A DNA stretch of 64,000 bases from Microlunatus panaciterrae (GCF_016907535.1 NZ_JAFBCF010000001.1:372001-436000), one strand, 5' to 3'. Counted from the first letter of the stretch, positions 18,691-27,497 are shown. Notes: a model not told the origin generated them from the letters alone. Made by a program: numbers and translations.

Positions 18691-20330
18691 ACGGGGTCAA
18701 CTGGGTGGCGCTGATCGTGCTGATCGTGCTCTTCGCCCTCGTCACCGCGCTCGGCTTCCAGGCCGCGCGCTGGCGTCGGCCGAAGAACCTGGAGTCGCTG
18801 CACGAATGGGGTCTGGGGGGCAAGAGCTTCGGCACCATCACCACCTGGTTCCTGCTCGGTGGTGACCTCTACACCGCCTACACGTTCATCGCAGTCCCGG
18901 CGGCGATGTGGGCCACCGGCGCGGTGTCGGGGTTCTTCGCCGTGCCCTACACGATCGTGCTCTACCCCATCATCTTCTTCTTCCTGGGCCGGATGTGGTC
19001 GGTGGCCCACACCCACGGCTACGTCACCACCGCCGACATCGTCCAGGGCAGGTACGGGACGCGGAGCCTCAGCCTCGCCATCGCCGTCACCGGCATCCTG
19101 GCGACCATGCCCTACATCGCGCTGCAGCTGGTCGGCATCCAGGCGGTCCTCGAGGTCGCCGGGGTCGGCGGCAACAGCGCGGTGGCCCGCGACCTGCCAC
19201 TGCTGATCGCCTTCGCCGTACTGGCCGCCTACACCTACTCCTCCGGACTCCGGGCACCGGCGATGATCGCCTTCGTCAAGGACACCTTGATCTACATCGT
19301 GATCGCCGTCGCGGTGATCTACCTGCCGATCAAGCTGGGCGGCTGGCTCGGCATCTTCGATGCGGCTCAGGCGAAGATGAACACGCCCAAGCCGACGCCG
19401 ACCAACCCCGACGCCCTGACCGGCGCCTTCATCGCCGGCCCCGGCCTGCACTGGGCCTATGCCTCGCTGGCACTCGGCTCGGCGCTGGCGCTGTTCATGT
19501 ACCCGCACTGCGTCACCGCCACCCTGAGCTCGAAGGACCGGACCACCGGTCGTCGCAATGCGATGATCCTGCCCGCCTACTCGTTGCTGCTGGGTCTGCT
19601 GGCACTTCTCGGCTTTGTCGCCATCAAGGCGAAGACGGTGCCGATGGGCCTGGACGGCAAGCTGAACCCGCAGCTGGTCATCCCGCAACTCTTCGAAGAT
19701 CATTTCCCGAGCTGGTTCACCGGGGTGGCCTTCGGGGCTATCGCGATCGGGGCCCTGGTGCCCGCAGCAATCATGTCCATCGCCGCGGCCAACCTGTTCA
19801 CCCGCAACATCTACAAGGCCTACCTCAAGCCGGACGCCACCGACGCGCAGGAGGCCAAGATGTCCAAGATCGTCTCGCTGATCACCAAGGTCGGCGCGCT
19901 GCTCTTCGTGCTCACCCTGGACAAGCAGAACGCGCTCAACTTCCAGCTGCTCGGCGGCCTGTGGATCCTGCAGACCCTGCCGTCGATCGTGTTCGGCTTG
20001 TTCACCCGCTGGTTCCACCGGTGGGCCCTGCTCGCCGGCTGGGCCGTCGGGATGGTCTACGGCACCGTTGAGGCGTACGGCTTCTGCACCGCCTGCTCCA
20101 CCAAACCCTTCGGCAACTCGCTGGCGAAGGTGCCGTTGCTGGGTGACGCCGGCTACATCGGCCTCACCGCGCTGGTGATCAACATCGCTGTACTGGTGAT
20201 CGGCACCCTGATCCTGCGCCAGTTCAAGGTTTCCAACGGCACCGACCTGACCAGGCAGTCGGACTACTTCGCCGATGTCGGTGACCCCGGCGTCGTGCCG
20301 GTGCTGGACACCGACACGCCACTGCACTGA
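18687..20330 (+). CDS. Sodium:solute symporter, MctP-like monocarboxylate permease
   Basis: A 547-residue SSS-family protein with about 13 hydrophobic segments. LGGDLYTAYTFIAVPAAMWATGA, HTHGYVTTADIVQGRYG and the segment FMYPHCVTATLSSKDRTTGRRNAMILPAYSLL are typical of MctP-like uptake permeases for lactate, pyruvate, propionate or alanine. It is coupled to the DUF3311 gene by a four-base overlap. The exact acid is not deducible. Confidence 0.82.
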   Translation: MNGVNWVALIVLIVLFALVTALGFQAARWRRPKNLESLHEWGLGGKSFGTITTWFLLGGDLYTAYTFIAVPAAMWATGAVSGFFAVPYTIVLYPIIFFFLGRMWSVAHTHGYVTTADIVQGRYGTRSLSLAIAVTGILATMPYIALQLVGIQAVLEVAGVGGNSAVARDLPLLIAFAVLAAYTYSSGLRAPAMIAFVKDTLIYIVIAVAVIYLPIKLGGWLGIFDAAQAKMNTPKPTPTNPDALTGAFIAGPGLHWAYASLALGSALALFMYPHCVTATLSSKDRTTGRRNAMILPAYSLLLGLLALLGFVAIKAKTVPMGLDGKLNPQLVIPQLFEDHFPSWFTGVAFGAIAIGALVPAAIMSIAAANLFTRNIYKAYLKPDATDAQEAKMSKIVSLITKVGALLFVLTLDKQNALNFQLLGGLWILQTLPSIVFGLFTRWFHRWALLAGWAVGMVYGTVEAYGFCTACSTKPFGNSLAKVPLLGDAGYIGLTALVINIAVLVIGTLILRQFKVSNGTDLTRQSDYFADVGDPGVVPVLDTDTPLH

Positions 20331-20342
20331 CGGTCGGTTGAG

Positions 20343-20399
20343 CGGGCCGCCACCGGCCGGCGATCGTCCTCGCGACGTCGTCGGGCGGTGGCGGGCCCG
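20343..20399. terminator. Probable terminator hairpin between convergent symporter and GH2 genes
   Basis: CGGGCCGCCACCG (20343-20355) can pair with CGGTGGCGGGCCCG (20386-20399) with one bulged C; the 30-base loop contains a smaller GC-rich hairpin. It fills the 86-base gap between two convergent stops. Confidence 0.5.
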
Positions 20400-20416
20400 T
20401 CAGCTTTCGGTGCCGG

Positions 20417-22267
20417 TCAGCCTTGCGTGTCGGGGACCGCCCGACGACTGGCACGCCGCCGGTAGGCGTCGATCGTCTCGGCCGGAATCGCCTTCGACGG
20501 CTGGCTGACGATCTCGTGCACCCGTTCCAGCGGCAGCTTCGACGTCCGGTCGGCGTACAGCAGACCGTTCGCCTCCTGCAGCGTGTCGGTGAGCTGGGTG
20601 TAGCAGAAGCCGGCGATATCGGCCAACTCCGCGATCGCCCCGAACAGCTCCTCCAGCCGCTGCAGGAACTCGTCTTCAGACTCGATCGTCGAGTAGCCGA
20701 ACCAGTTCTCGCCACGGGACGGAGCATAGGACAGGCCGCCGAACTCCGTGATCATGATCGGCTGGCCTCGATGGTCCTGCTCGTCCAGCAGCACCCGCCG
20801 CCGGCCGGGGTTACGGTCGGTGAGGGTCCGCTCCAGCTCCTCGGTCGATCCATACCGCTCGCGGATGCTCTCGGCGTCGGGGGTGTAGTCGTGGATGCCC
20901 CAGATGTCGGACTGGGTGTGCTCCCAGCCCTCGTTGGACATGGTGGGCCTGGTCGGGTCGAGGGCCTTGGTCAGGTGGTACATGGCACTGGCGAAGTGCT
21001 GCTGCGGGACCTGCTCGGCGATCTCGGAAACCCCCCAGCTCTCGTTGATCGGCACCCAGGCGACGATGCTGGGATGTGACCGGTCCCGGCGCACCACCTC
21101 GGGCCACTCGGCGACCAGCCGGCGGAGCGACCGCTCGGAGTAGACGAACGCGTTGGCCATCTCGCCCCAGACCAGCAGACCGAGCCGGTCACACCAGTAG
21201 AGGAAGCGCGGGTCCTCGACCTTCTGGTGGATCCTGGCGCCGTTGAACCCGAGAGCCTTGATCGCCTCCACCTCGGCCCTGAAGGCATCCTCGTCGGGAG
21301 CCGCAAGATGCGAGTCGGCCCAGTAGCCCTGTTCGAGCACGAGCCGCAGATAGTAGGGCTGGCCGTTGAGGGTGAAGCGGCCGTCGGCGAAGCCGACCGA
21401 GCGCACGCCCAGATAGCTCTCTACCCGGTCGCCCTCCGCGCCGTCGACCTCGAGCTGGATCTCGGCGTCGAGCAGCATCGGGTTGTCGGGGCTCCAGACC
21501 AGGTCCCTCCGCTGGGCCACCCGCTGATCGAGCTGGATTTGGAGCGTGGTTGTGTCGCTGCCGGCCGGAACCTGGACGCGCTGCAGTGCGAGCTGCTCCC
21601 CATCGACGCTCAGCCGGACCACAGCCCAGAGGTCACCTCGAGACGGCCGTGACAGGGTGATCGCGGCAGTCGCGGTCAGCTCGGTCCGATCGGAGGTCCA
21701 GCTCACGTCCGTGATGTGGTCGGCCGGCACGATCTCCGACCACACGGGCTGCCAGATCCCGGACGTGCGCTCATAGAAGATCCCCGACGTCTCCGGTCGC
21801 CAGTCCTGCTTGCCGCGCGGCTGGGACAGGTCCTGCGGGTCGTCCTCGACCCGGATCGTCACCACCAGGCTCGCTCGACCCTGCAGATATGCCGTGGCAT
21901 CGACGGTGAACGGGGTCATGCCGCCCTCATGTTCGAGCGCCCGCTCCCCGTTCAGGAACACCGTGGCCCGATAGTCGACAGCACCGAAATGCAGCACCAG
22001 CCGGTCGCCCGTCGCCAGCTGGTCCTGGCGGAGCTCCGTGCGGTACCACAGCACCGGATGGAAGCCAGTATCACCGACTCCGGACGCCCTCGACTCGGGC
22101 GGGAACGGGACCACGATCCGTCCACCGAGCTCGTGTTCCGGGCGGTGCCAGTTCTCGGCCAGTCCCCGGTCCTCGTCGTCGTAGTCGAACTGCCAGGTGC
22201 CGTTCAGGTTCTGCCATCCGGCGCGGGCCAGCTGAGGGGTGGGGTGCAACGGTTGGTGGTCGCTCAT
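20417..22267 (-). CDS. Glycoside hydrolase family 2 (beta-galactosidase/glucuronidase/mannosidase-like)
   Basis: A 616-residue retaining glycosidase: N-terminal jelly-roll sugar-binding domain (~17-185), immunoglobulin-like domain (~190-290) and TIM barrel. The acid/base is Glu409 in VPINESWG and the nucleophile Glu508 in MITEFGGLSY, with GFNGARIHQKVEDPRFLYWCDRLGLLVWGE between. There is no signal peptide, so it acts in the cytoplasm. It lies 43 bases after a sulfatase in the same direction, suggesting sequential desulfation and hydrolysis of a sulfated glycoside. Substrate not resolvable. Confidence 0.85.
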   Translation of the reverse strand: MSDHQPLHPTPQLARAGWQNLNGTWQFDYDDEDRGLAENWHRPEHELGGRIVVPFPPESRASGVGDTGFHPVLWYRTELRQDQLATGDRLVLHFGAVDYRATVFLNGERALEHEGGMTPFTVDATAYLQGRASLVVTIRVEDDPQDLSQPRGKQDWRPETSGIFYERTSGIWQPVWSEIVPADHITDVSWTSDRTELTATAAITLSRPSRGDLWAVVRLSVDGEQLALQRVQVPAGSDTTTLQIQLDQRVAQRRDLVWSPDNPMLLDAEIQLEVDGAEGDRVESYLGVRSVGFADGRFTLNGQPYYLRLVLEQGYWADSHLAAPDEDAFRAEVEAIKALGFNGARIHQKVEDPRFLYWCDRLGLLVWGEMANAFVYSERSLRRLVAEWPEVVRRDRSHPSIVAWVPINESWGVSEIAEQVPQQHFASAMYHLTKALDPTRPTMSNEGWEHTQSDIWGIHDYTPDAESIRERYGSTEELERTLTDRNPGRRRVLLDEQDHRGQPIMITEFGGLSYAPSRGENWFGYSTIESEDEFLQRLEELFGAIAELADIAGFCYTQLTDTLQEANGLLYADRTSKLPLERVHEIVSQPSKAIPAETIDAYRRRASRRAVPDTQG

Positions 22268-22310
22268 CGGGGTCCTTCCCAGGGGTGGTGTGTGGTCTCC
22301 AGGCGTACGG

Positions 22311-23744
22311 TCACCAGACGGCGTGCCGCGGCTGCGAGCGGTCCTCGGTCGCCACCAGGACGTCCAGCAGCAGCTCAGTCATCTGCTGCCGCTCGCCGGC
22401 ATAGGCCGGGTCGTCCCAGTGGTTGACCAGCTCGTCCGGATCAGCGGCGAGATCGTAGAGCTCACCCTGCCTGGCCCGGCTGCTGCTGGGCGCTCCATGG
22501 TGCACGACGATCTTGCTCGCCCCCCGGCGCAGCATGGTCGTGTGCACCGGCGGATCGTAGGGATGGCCCGAGTTCCGATACTCGCACAGGGCCCAGTCCC
22601 GCACGGCCGGGCCGCTGCCGGTCGCCAGCGGCAGCAGACTCTGGCCCTGAGCCCCGGGCAGGTCGGCGCCGGCCAGGTCGAGGAAGGTGGAGGTCAGGTC
22701 GATCCACTGCACCAGGTCGTCGACTCGGCGGCCGGCCTGGATCCGGCCCGGCCAGCGCAGGATCAACGGCACCCGGACGGCGCAGTCGTACATCATCGGG
22801 CCCTTCAGCATCAGCTGATGGTCGCCGAGCATCTCCCCGTGATCGGAGGTGAAGATCACCAGGGTGTCATCAGCGAGACCCTCAGCCTCGAGGGTGGCGA
22901 GAATGCCGCCCACCTCGTCATCCACCAGCGACACCATCGCGTAGTACGCCGCCTTCACTTGCTGCAGCTCGGCCGCGGTGTAGTCGGTGAACCCGCGGGC
23001 ATGACCCGCATAGGACTCCTTGGACGCCTCCGTGTAGATGTCGGGTTTGGTCTCCAACTCGGCCGCGGACCCGATCGGGACGCTGAGGGAGTCCGGATGG
23101 TATCGAGCCAGGTATTCGGCCGGCGCGCCGAACCCGTGATGGGGGTCGAAGAAGTTGGCGATGAAGAAGAAGGGCTGGTTGTCGGCCCGCCCGCTAGTGA
23201 GGTAGCGACGGGTCTCGTCGCCGATCCACCGGCTGTAATGCGCCTGAGTCGGGACCGAATCCCAGTCGAAGTCGGCGGTGCCATTGCTCAACTGCCCGTA
23301 GATCTCCGGATGCGCCACCTGCAGGTAGCGGTGGTAGGCGTTCTCGGAAGACCTCGGATAGGGGTCGTGGGCCCAGCGGAAGACGCGCATCCCTGGCGGC
23401 GGCTGTTCGGTGCGCCCGTCGGCGCAGGCAGCCAGGTGGTATTTGCCGACCAGTCCGCAGTCATATCCGGCCGCGGTCAGCGGCTCGGCGACGACCTGCT
23501 CAGTTTCCCGCAACGCGACGCCGTTGGCCCACAGGCCGTGGTTGTGCAGGTAGCGCCCCGTCATCAGCGACGCGCGCGACGGCGCACAGACAGGACTTTG
23601 CACGTAGCAGTTCTCGAACAGGGCACCCTGGGCCGCCAACCGGTCGAGGTTGGGTGTCTGGATCTCGGGGTTGCCAGCCGCCCCCAGCGCGGAGAACCGC
23701 TGCTGGTCGGTGCAGAGCAACAGGATGTTGGTCGGCTGTGGCAC
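22311..23744 (-). CDS. Type I formylglycine-dependent sulfatase
   Basis: A 477-residue alkaline-phosphatase-superfamily arylsulfatase-like enzyme. It opens PQPTNILLLCTDQQRFSALG (metal-binding Asp), then the formylglycine site CAPSRASLMTGR with Cys53 converted by a formylglycine-generating enzyme encoded elsewhere, and later FTSDHGEMLGDH (metal ligands). I chose GTG 23744, where homology begins; the open frame extends to 23891 without sulfatase-like sequence. No signal peptide is visible from this start, so a cytoplasmic sulfatase acting on an imported sugar is likely. First gene of the pair with GH2. Confidence 0.85.
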   Translation of the reverse strand: MPQPTNILLLCTDQQRFSALGAAGNPEIQTPNLDRLAAQGALFENCYVQSPVCAPSRASLMTGRYLHNHGLWANGVALRETEQVVAEPLTAAGYDCGLVGKYHLAACADGRTEQPPPGMRVFRWAHDPYPRSSENAYHRYLQVAHPEIYGQLSNGTADFDWDSVPTQAHYSRWIGDETRRYLTSGRADNQPFFFIANFFDPHHGFGAPAEYLARYHPDSLSVPIGSAAELETKPDIYTEASKESYAGHARGFTDYTAAELQQVKAAYYAMVSLVDDEVGGILATLEAEGLADDTLVIFTSDHGEMLGDHQLMLKGPMMYDCAVRVPLILRWPGRIQAGRRVDDLVQWIDLTSTFLDLAGADLPGAQGQSLLPLATGSGPAVRDWALCEYRNSGHPYDPPVHTTMLRRGASKIVVHHGAPSSSRARQGELYDLAADPDELVNHWDDPAYAGERQQMTELLLDVLVATEDRSQPRHAVW

Positions 23745-23766
23745 GTCCCGCAGTCTAGGGGCACAT

Positions 23767-23781
23767 TTACTACCGTTGTAA
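23767..23781. promoter_or_regulatory. Candidate operator before the sulfatase-GH2 operon
   Basis: TTACTACCGTTGTAA is a 15-bp near-palindrome (one mismatched pair, central C), 23 bases upstream of the sulfatase GTG in a locally AT-rich patch. Its position over the expected core promoter fits a repressor site. It differs from the CCGAARCGYTTCGG sites elsewhere in the window. Confidence 0.35.
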
Positions 23782-23910
23782 GAATGGCGGCTGCACGTCT
23801 GGAGATCGGGACCGGCTCGACCGGATTCTGAGACCCTGGGCGTTCGTGGCACAATGAGTGGCCGCGCTCGGTTTCCCGGGCCGATCGACACAAGACCTGA
23901 GGAGGCTCAG

Positions 23911-23985
23911 ATGGGCAAGACTGGCCGCAAGCGCCGCGCCCGCAGGAAGAAGGGCGCTAACCACGGCAAGCGCCCCAACGCCTGA
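23911..23985 (+). CDS. Ribosomal protein bL37 (24 residues)
   Basis: A 24-residue, extremely basic peptide beginning MGKTGRKRRARRKKG and ending NHGKRPNA, which matches the actinobacterial large-subunit protein bL37 first seen in mycobacterial ribosome structures. A strong AGGAGG (23900-23905) sits five bases before the ATG, and a hairpin terminator follows 21 bases after the stop. It is too short for most gene finders and easily missed. It sits convergent with the rshA-sigH operon. Confidence 0.88.
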   Translation: MGKTGRKRRARRKKGANHGKRPNA

Positions 23986-24006
23986 GGGTCGGACCACGAC
24001 ACACAG

Positions 24007-24041
24007 CAGCCCCCACTCGCCTCTTCGGCGGGTGGGGGCTG
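24007..24041. terminator. Terminator hairpin after bL37
   Basis: CAGCCCCCAC (24007-24016) pairs with GTGGGGGCTG (24032-24041); inside, CGCC and GGCG extend the stem around a TCTTC loop. It serves bL37 and probably also the convergent rshA-sigH transcript ending at 24082. Confidence 0.75.
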
Positions 24042-24081
24042 TCTGCGGTGTGGCTGGGCGCTGTCGCGCGCGATGGTGCCG

Positions 24082-24366
24082 TCAGGCCTGTTCGAAGGCC
24101 CGCCGCTGGGCCGCGGCCAGCTGCCCGAGAACCTTGTCCCGCAGATGGGATGGGGCCTGGTCATTGCCGCAGTGTCGGTGCACCAGCGACTTCACGGCCT
24201 GCTCGACGTCGAACCGCTCCAGGCACGGCTCGCAAGCGGCCAGGTGTTGTCGGATCTCGGCGCCGTCGGCGTTGTCGAGCTCGTTGTCGAGGAACTCGTA
24301 GACCCGCTTCAGGACCCTCGCACAGTCGTCGGCATCATGGCTGCTCGCTGCCGGCACGTCGTTCAT
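24082..24366 (-). CDS. rshA: Zinc-binding redox-sensitive anti-sigma factor (RshA/RsrA)
   Basis: A 94-residue ZAS-family anti-sigma factor. The zinc/redox motif is His41-x3-Cys45-x2-Cys48 (HLAACEPC) with an additional Cys15, the same spacing as the four metal/redox ligands of Streptomyces RsrA. Oxidation of the cysteines to a disulfide releases the sigma factor. Its start overlaps the sigH stop by four bases, giving tight stoichiometric coupling. Confidence 0.92.
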   Translation of the reverse strand: MNDVPAASSHDADDCARVLKRVYEFLDNELDNADGAEIRQHLAACEPCLERFDVEQAVKSLVHRHCGNDQAPSHLRDKVLGQLAAAQRRAFEQA

Positions 24367-25049
24367 GCCCGGCTCTCCTCCCGTCGGAGCAGACCGCGTT
24401 CGCGTGCGTAGTCTGCTAGATGTGACCGCAACTGGGTGCGGCCACGGTTCAGTCTGGACATCACGGTGCCTATCGGCGTCTCCATGATCTCGGCAATCTC
24501 CTTATAGGAGAAGCCCTCGACGTCAGCCAGGAAGACGGCCATCCGGAAGTCCGGGGCCAGCTCCTGCAACGCCTCTTTCACGTCGGAGTCCGGCAGGTTC
24601 TCCAGCGCCACCATCTCGGCGGACTTGAGTCCCGACGAGGTGTGTGACTCGGCTCGGGCGATCTGCCAGTCCTCGATGTTCTCGCCATCGGAGATCTGCG
24701 GCTGCCGCTGCTTCTTGCGGTACGAGTTGATGTAGGTGTTGGTGAGGATCCGGTAGAGCCAGGCCTTCAGGTTGGTACCTGGGGTGAACTGGTGGAACGA
24801 CGAGTAGGCCTTGGCAAAGGTCTCCTGCACCACGTCTTCGGCGTCGGCCGGGTTGCGGGTCATCCGCAGGGCCGCGGCGTACAGCTGGTCGAGGTAGCCG
24901 AGCGCGTCCGATTCGAACCGCGCGTGTCGCTGCTCGGGGGTTTCCTCCGCGGTGTCCACCTCGCTGAGGATCGTCTCGCCCGGGATCGTCTCGCCGGACA
25001 CCTCGGGGTCCGCTGGCTGCGGAACTGGGGAACTGCTGGGAATGGTCAT
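24363..25049 (-). CDS. sigH: Thiol-oxidative-stress ECF sigma factor SigH/SigR
   Basis: ECF sigma factor of 228 residues from ATG 25049. Region 2 ([36 protein letters not shown], with [19 protein letters not shown]) binds the -10 box, and region 4 ([32 protein letters not shown]) binds the -35. The same frame continues upstream to GTG 25124 (25 extra residues), and a SigH-type promoter lies just beyond. Either start may be used: the long form would parallel the inducible sigma-R' isoform of Streptomyces. Coupled to rshA downstream. Confidence 0.92.
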   Translation of the reverse strand: MTIPSSSPVPQPADPEVSGETIPGETILSEVDTAEETPEQRHARFESDALGYLDQLYAAALRMTRNPADAEDVVQETFAKAYSSFHQFTPGTNLKAWLYRILTNTYINSYRKKQRQPQISDGENIEDWQIARAESHTSSGLKSAEMVALENLPDSDVKEALQELAPDFRMAVFLADVEGFSYKEIAEIMETPIGTVMSRLNRGRTQLRSHLADYARERGLLRREESRA

Positions 25050-25132
25050 CACATACGAGAGTACCGGCGAGTACGGGCCCGACGCGCCCGCCGTCGCCGC
25101 TGGGTTTCTGGCCATCACGATCACGGTGATTA

Positions 25133-25159
25133 CAACCGTGGGTGGCGGGGGTTATTCCC
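25133..25159 (-). promoter_or_regulatory. SigH/SigR-type autoregulatory promoter
   Basis: On the minus strand GGGAAT (25159-25154), 17 bases, then GTTG (25136-25133) matches the SigH/SigR consensus (GGGAAT with GTT at the -10). Transcription would start near 25126, right at the upstream in-frame GTG (25124), so the induced message would encode the longer sigma factor. Confidence 0.75.
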
Positions 25160-25194
25160 ACCGGCGGCTCACTGCCCCATCTGTGGTCGGCCTG

Positions 25195-25860
25195 TCAGGG
25201 TGCCGGCGCGAGACAGAAGTCGGCGACGGCGTCGACGATCAGCTGCTTGACCTGCGACGCGGAGAAGGGCGCGCTCTTGGCGACTCCCAGGCCATGGCCG
25301 GCTCCAGGCACCGCAATGATGCGGATGTTCTCGCCCTGGGCGGCCAGCCGCACCTCGTCCGGGCCGCCGAAGGTGTCCCGCTCCCCCTGGATGACCAGTC
25401 GCGGCACGCCGGCACCGAGCAGCTCCGGGGCCCGCGAGCGCTCCGGCCGGCCCGGTGGATGCAGCGGGAAGGACAGGCAGACGACGCCGGTGACATCGAA
25501 CTGGGGCGCGGTCCGGCAGGCCACCCGAGCTCCAGCGCTGCGGCCCCCGAAGAAGAGTCGACTGACGGGACCCAGCCGGTCCAGCAGCTGGCGGGCCGCA
25601 GCAGTCCAGGCCTGGTCGAGCCGGGGCGGTGGCACAGCCACCTTCCTGCCGGCGGTCCGCCACGGTTGCTCGAACCGGACAACGGTGACGCCGCGCTCCG
25701 GCAGCCGGGCGGCCAGCTCCGCCAGGTCGAAGGCCCCGACACCCCCGCCGGCTCCGTGACCGAGCATCAGCACCGGTCCGCTGTCGGCCGCCTCGTCGAG
25801 GAAGAGCCTCCCATCGCCGACCGGTGTCGGGACCCGCTCGACCGTGCTGCGGGCGGCCAT
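25195..25860 (-). CDS. Alpha/beta hydrolase (dienelactone-hydrolase/TEX30-KANSL3-like)
   Basis: A 221-residue hydrolase with the oxyanion segment LMLGHGAGGG near the N-terminus, nucleophile elbow FFGGRSAGARVA (Ser) in the middle, RLVIQGERDTFG with the acidic residue, and PGAGHGLG with the catalytic histidine near the C-terminus. Such proteins are usually annotated as dienelactone-hydrolase-like with unknown substrate. Its ATG overlaps the stop of the SRAP gene (TGATG), so it is translated by reinitiation. The longer open frame upstream is antiframe of the SRAP gene. Confidence 0.8.
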   Translation of the reverse strand: MAARSTVERVPTPVGDGRLFLDEAADSGPVLMLGHGAGGGVGAFDLAELAARLPERGVTVVRFEQPWRTAGRKVAVPPPRLDQAWTAAARQLLDRLGPVSRLFFGGRSAGARVACRTAPQFDVTGVVCLSFPLHPPGRPERSRAPELLGAGVPRLVIQGERDTFGGPDEVRLAAQGENIRIIAVPGAGHGLGVAKSAPFSASQVKQLIVDAVADFCLAPAP

Positions 25861-26636
25861 CAGAACAGCGTCTCCGCCGACTGTTCCCCTGAGTCCTGGT
25901 CGGTGGCCAACGGCTCGACCAGCTGCGGCCCGTCGTTGCGGACACTGTTGACCTCGGTCGAGACGGCGTAGGCCTCCAGGGACTCGGCCTCGGTGACCGC
26001 CAGCAGCTCCAGAGCCGCATCCGGATCTGTCAGGTTCGGGTCGAGCCAGCGGTTGTAGGCCTCGGGGGCGACGACCATCGGCATCCGGTCGTGGATGTGA
26101 CCCACAGCGTCGGTGGCCGTCGTGGTGATCACTGTGCAGGTGCGCAGCCAGGCACTGTCGTCGTCGCGGTCCTTGCTGGGATCCCGCCAGATCTCGTACA
26201 GGCCGGCCATCGCCAGCAGGCCGCCGTCCGAGCGGTGGACGAAGAAAGGCTGCTTCCTCGGCTTGCCCTTCGGGCCGTCGGCAGGACTCTCGAGGGTGTA
26301 CCACTCGTAGTAGCCGTCGGCCGGCAGCAGGCAGCGACGGGCCGCGAACGCCTTCCGGAAGGCGGGCTTCTCCGCCACCGACTCGAACCGGGCGTTGATC
26401 ATCTTCGACCCGATCGAGCGGTCCTTGGCCCACGAGGGCACCAGCCCCCAGGTCAGCGGGCTGAGCCGCCTGGTCACCTCACCCGTGTCACTCCTGCGGC
26501 GCTCGAGCACCGCGGGCACCGAGTCGGTCGGCGCGATGTTGAAGTGGGGGCCGGGGATCTCTCCGGTCACCTCGTCGACGTCGAACTCCTCGACCAGCTT
26601 GTCCGGATCCGCTGACGCCGCATACCTGCCGCACAT
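25860..26636 (-). CDS. SRAP-family abasic-site DNA-protein crosslink protein (YedK/HMCES)
   Basis: A 258-residue SRAP domain beginning MCGRY; Cys2 becomes N-terminal after Met removal and forms a thiazolidine crosslink with abasic sites in single-stranded DNA. Other active-site elements are NIAPTDSVPAV, GYYEWY and the histidine in HDRMPMVV. It protects replication forks at abasic DNA. It heads a two-gene operon with the alpha/beta hydrolase. The same gene lies between sigH and aroA in mycobacteria. Confidence 0.92.
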   Translation of the reverse strand: MCGRYAASADPDKLVEEFDVDEVTGEIPGPHFNIAPTDSVPAVLERRRSDTGEVTRRLSPLTWGLVPSWAKDRSIGSKMINARFESVAEKPAFRKAFAARRCLLPADGYYEWYTLESPADGPKGKPRKQPFFVHRSDGGLLAMAGLYEIWRDPSKDRDDDSAWLRTCTVITTTATDAVGHIHDRMPMVVAPEAYNRWLDPNLTDPDAALELLAVTEAESLEAYAVSTEVNSVRNDGPQLVEPLATDQDSGEQSAETLF

Positions 26637-26726
26637 GACGTCAACGGTAGTCGACCCACCACTTCAACCGGGACGGGCCGGGACCCCCTCTTGGCGACTC
26701 GGCCCGCACACGGTAGGAATGGACCC

Positions 26727-27497
26727 ATGACCTTGTTGCGCGCCCTTGCCCGGCCGATGCTGGCCAGTTACTTCGTCCTCGGCGGGGCCAAGGCCCTGAA
26801 GGACCCGCAGCCGTTCGTGGCGGCGGCGGAGCCCGTCGCGCAGTGGATGGTGCCGATGGCGAAGAAGTTCGTGCCGGACGAGATCGTCGACAAGATTCCC
26901 GATGACACCGCGACCCTGGTCCGGATCAATGGTGCGCTGCAGCTGTTCGGCGGCCTCGCCCTGGCCAGCGGCAAGGGCCGTCGGCTCGGTTCAGCCATGC
27001 TGGCAGCTTCGCTGGTGCCGGCCACCCTGGCTCGGCACCCGTTCTGGAAGCGGACCGATCCGGAGGAGAAGGCCGCGGACAAGAACCACTTCATGAAGAA
27101 TGTGGCGCTGATGGGCGGCGTGCTGATCGCCTCGGCCGACACCGAGGGCAAGCCGAGCCTGGTCTGGCGGGCCCACGCCGGCGCGGACGCTCTCACCCAT
27201 GACACGAAGAGGGCTCGCAAGCGGGTGACCAAGAAGGGCCGCCGGACCGCGGACCTGGCCATCGCCGAGGGCGCGCGGGTGGTCGAGGCAGTCGTCAGGG
27301 AGAGCCGCCGGGCCAAGAAGACCGCCGAGCGGGAGGCCAAGCGGGCCGCCTCCGCGGTGGAGCGCGAGCTGTCGGACGCCAAGGACCAGGCCGTACGTCA
27401 GGCGAAGACCGCGAAGCGCGAGGCCCGGCACGCCACCCGGGCGGCCAAGCAGGAGGCGAAGCTGATCGGCAAGAACATCGAGCTCGGGCTCAACTGA
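26727..27497 (+). CDS. DoxX-family membrane protein with a long basic coiled-coil tail
   Basis: A 256-residue protein. Residues ~1-150 form a four-helix DoxX-like membrane domain (LLRALARPMLASYFVLGGAKAL, GALQLFGGLALASGKGRRLGSAMLAASLVPATLARHPFW). Residues ~165-250 are an Ala/Lys/Arg/Glu-rich amphipathic coil (AEREAKRAASAVERELSDAKDQAVRQAK split over several heptads) resembling histone-H1-like tails. ATG 26727 is chosen over upstream in-frame starts by homology. Function unknown; the tail could bind nucleic acid or the membrane surface. Confidence 0.72.
   Translation: MTLLRALARPMLASYFVLGGAKALKDPQPFVAAAEPVAQWMVPMAKKFVPDEIVDKIPDDTATLVRINGALQLFGGLALASGKGRRLGSAMLAASLVPATLARHPFWKRTDPEEKAADKNHFMKNVALMGGVLIASADTEGKPSLVWRAHAGADALTHDTKRARKRVTKKGRRTADLAIAEGARVVEAVVRESRRAKKTAEREAKRAASAVERELSDAKDQAVRQAKTAKREARHATRAAKQEAKLIGKNIELGLN

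Noticed and set aside
18597-20327. A 576-codon minus-strand frame opposite the MctP-like symporter
   Set aside because: Composition (many His, Gln, Asp, Gly, Val) is that of an antisense shadow of a membrane protein; no motif found.
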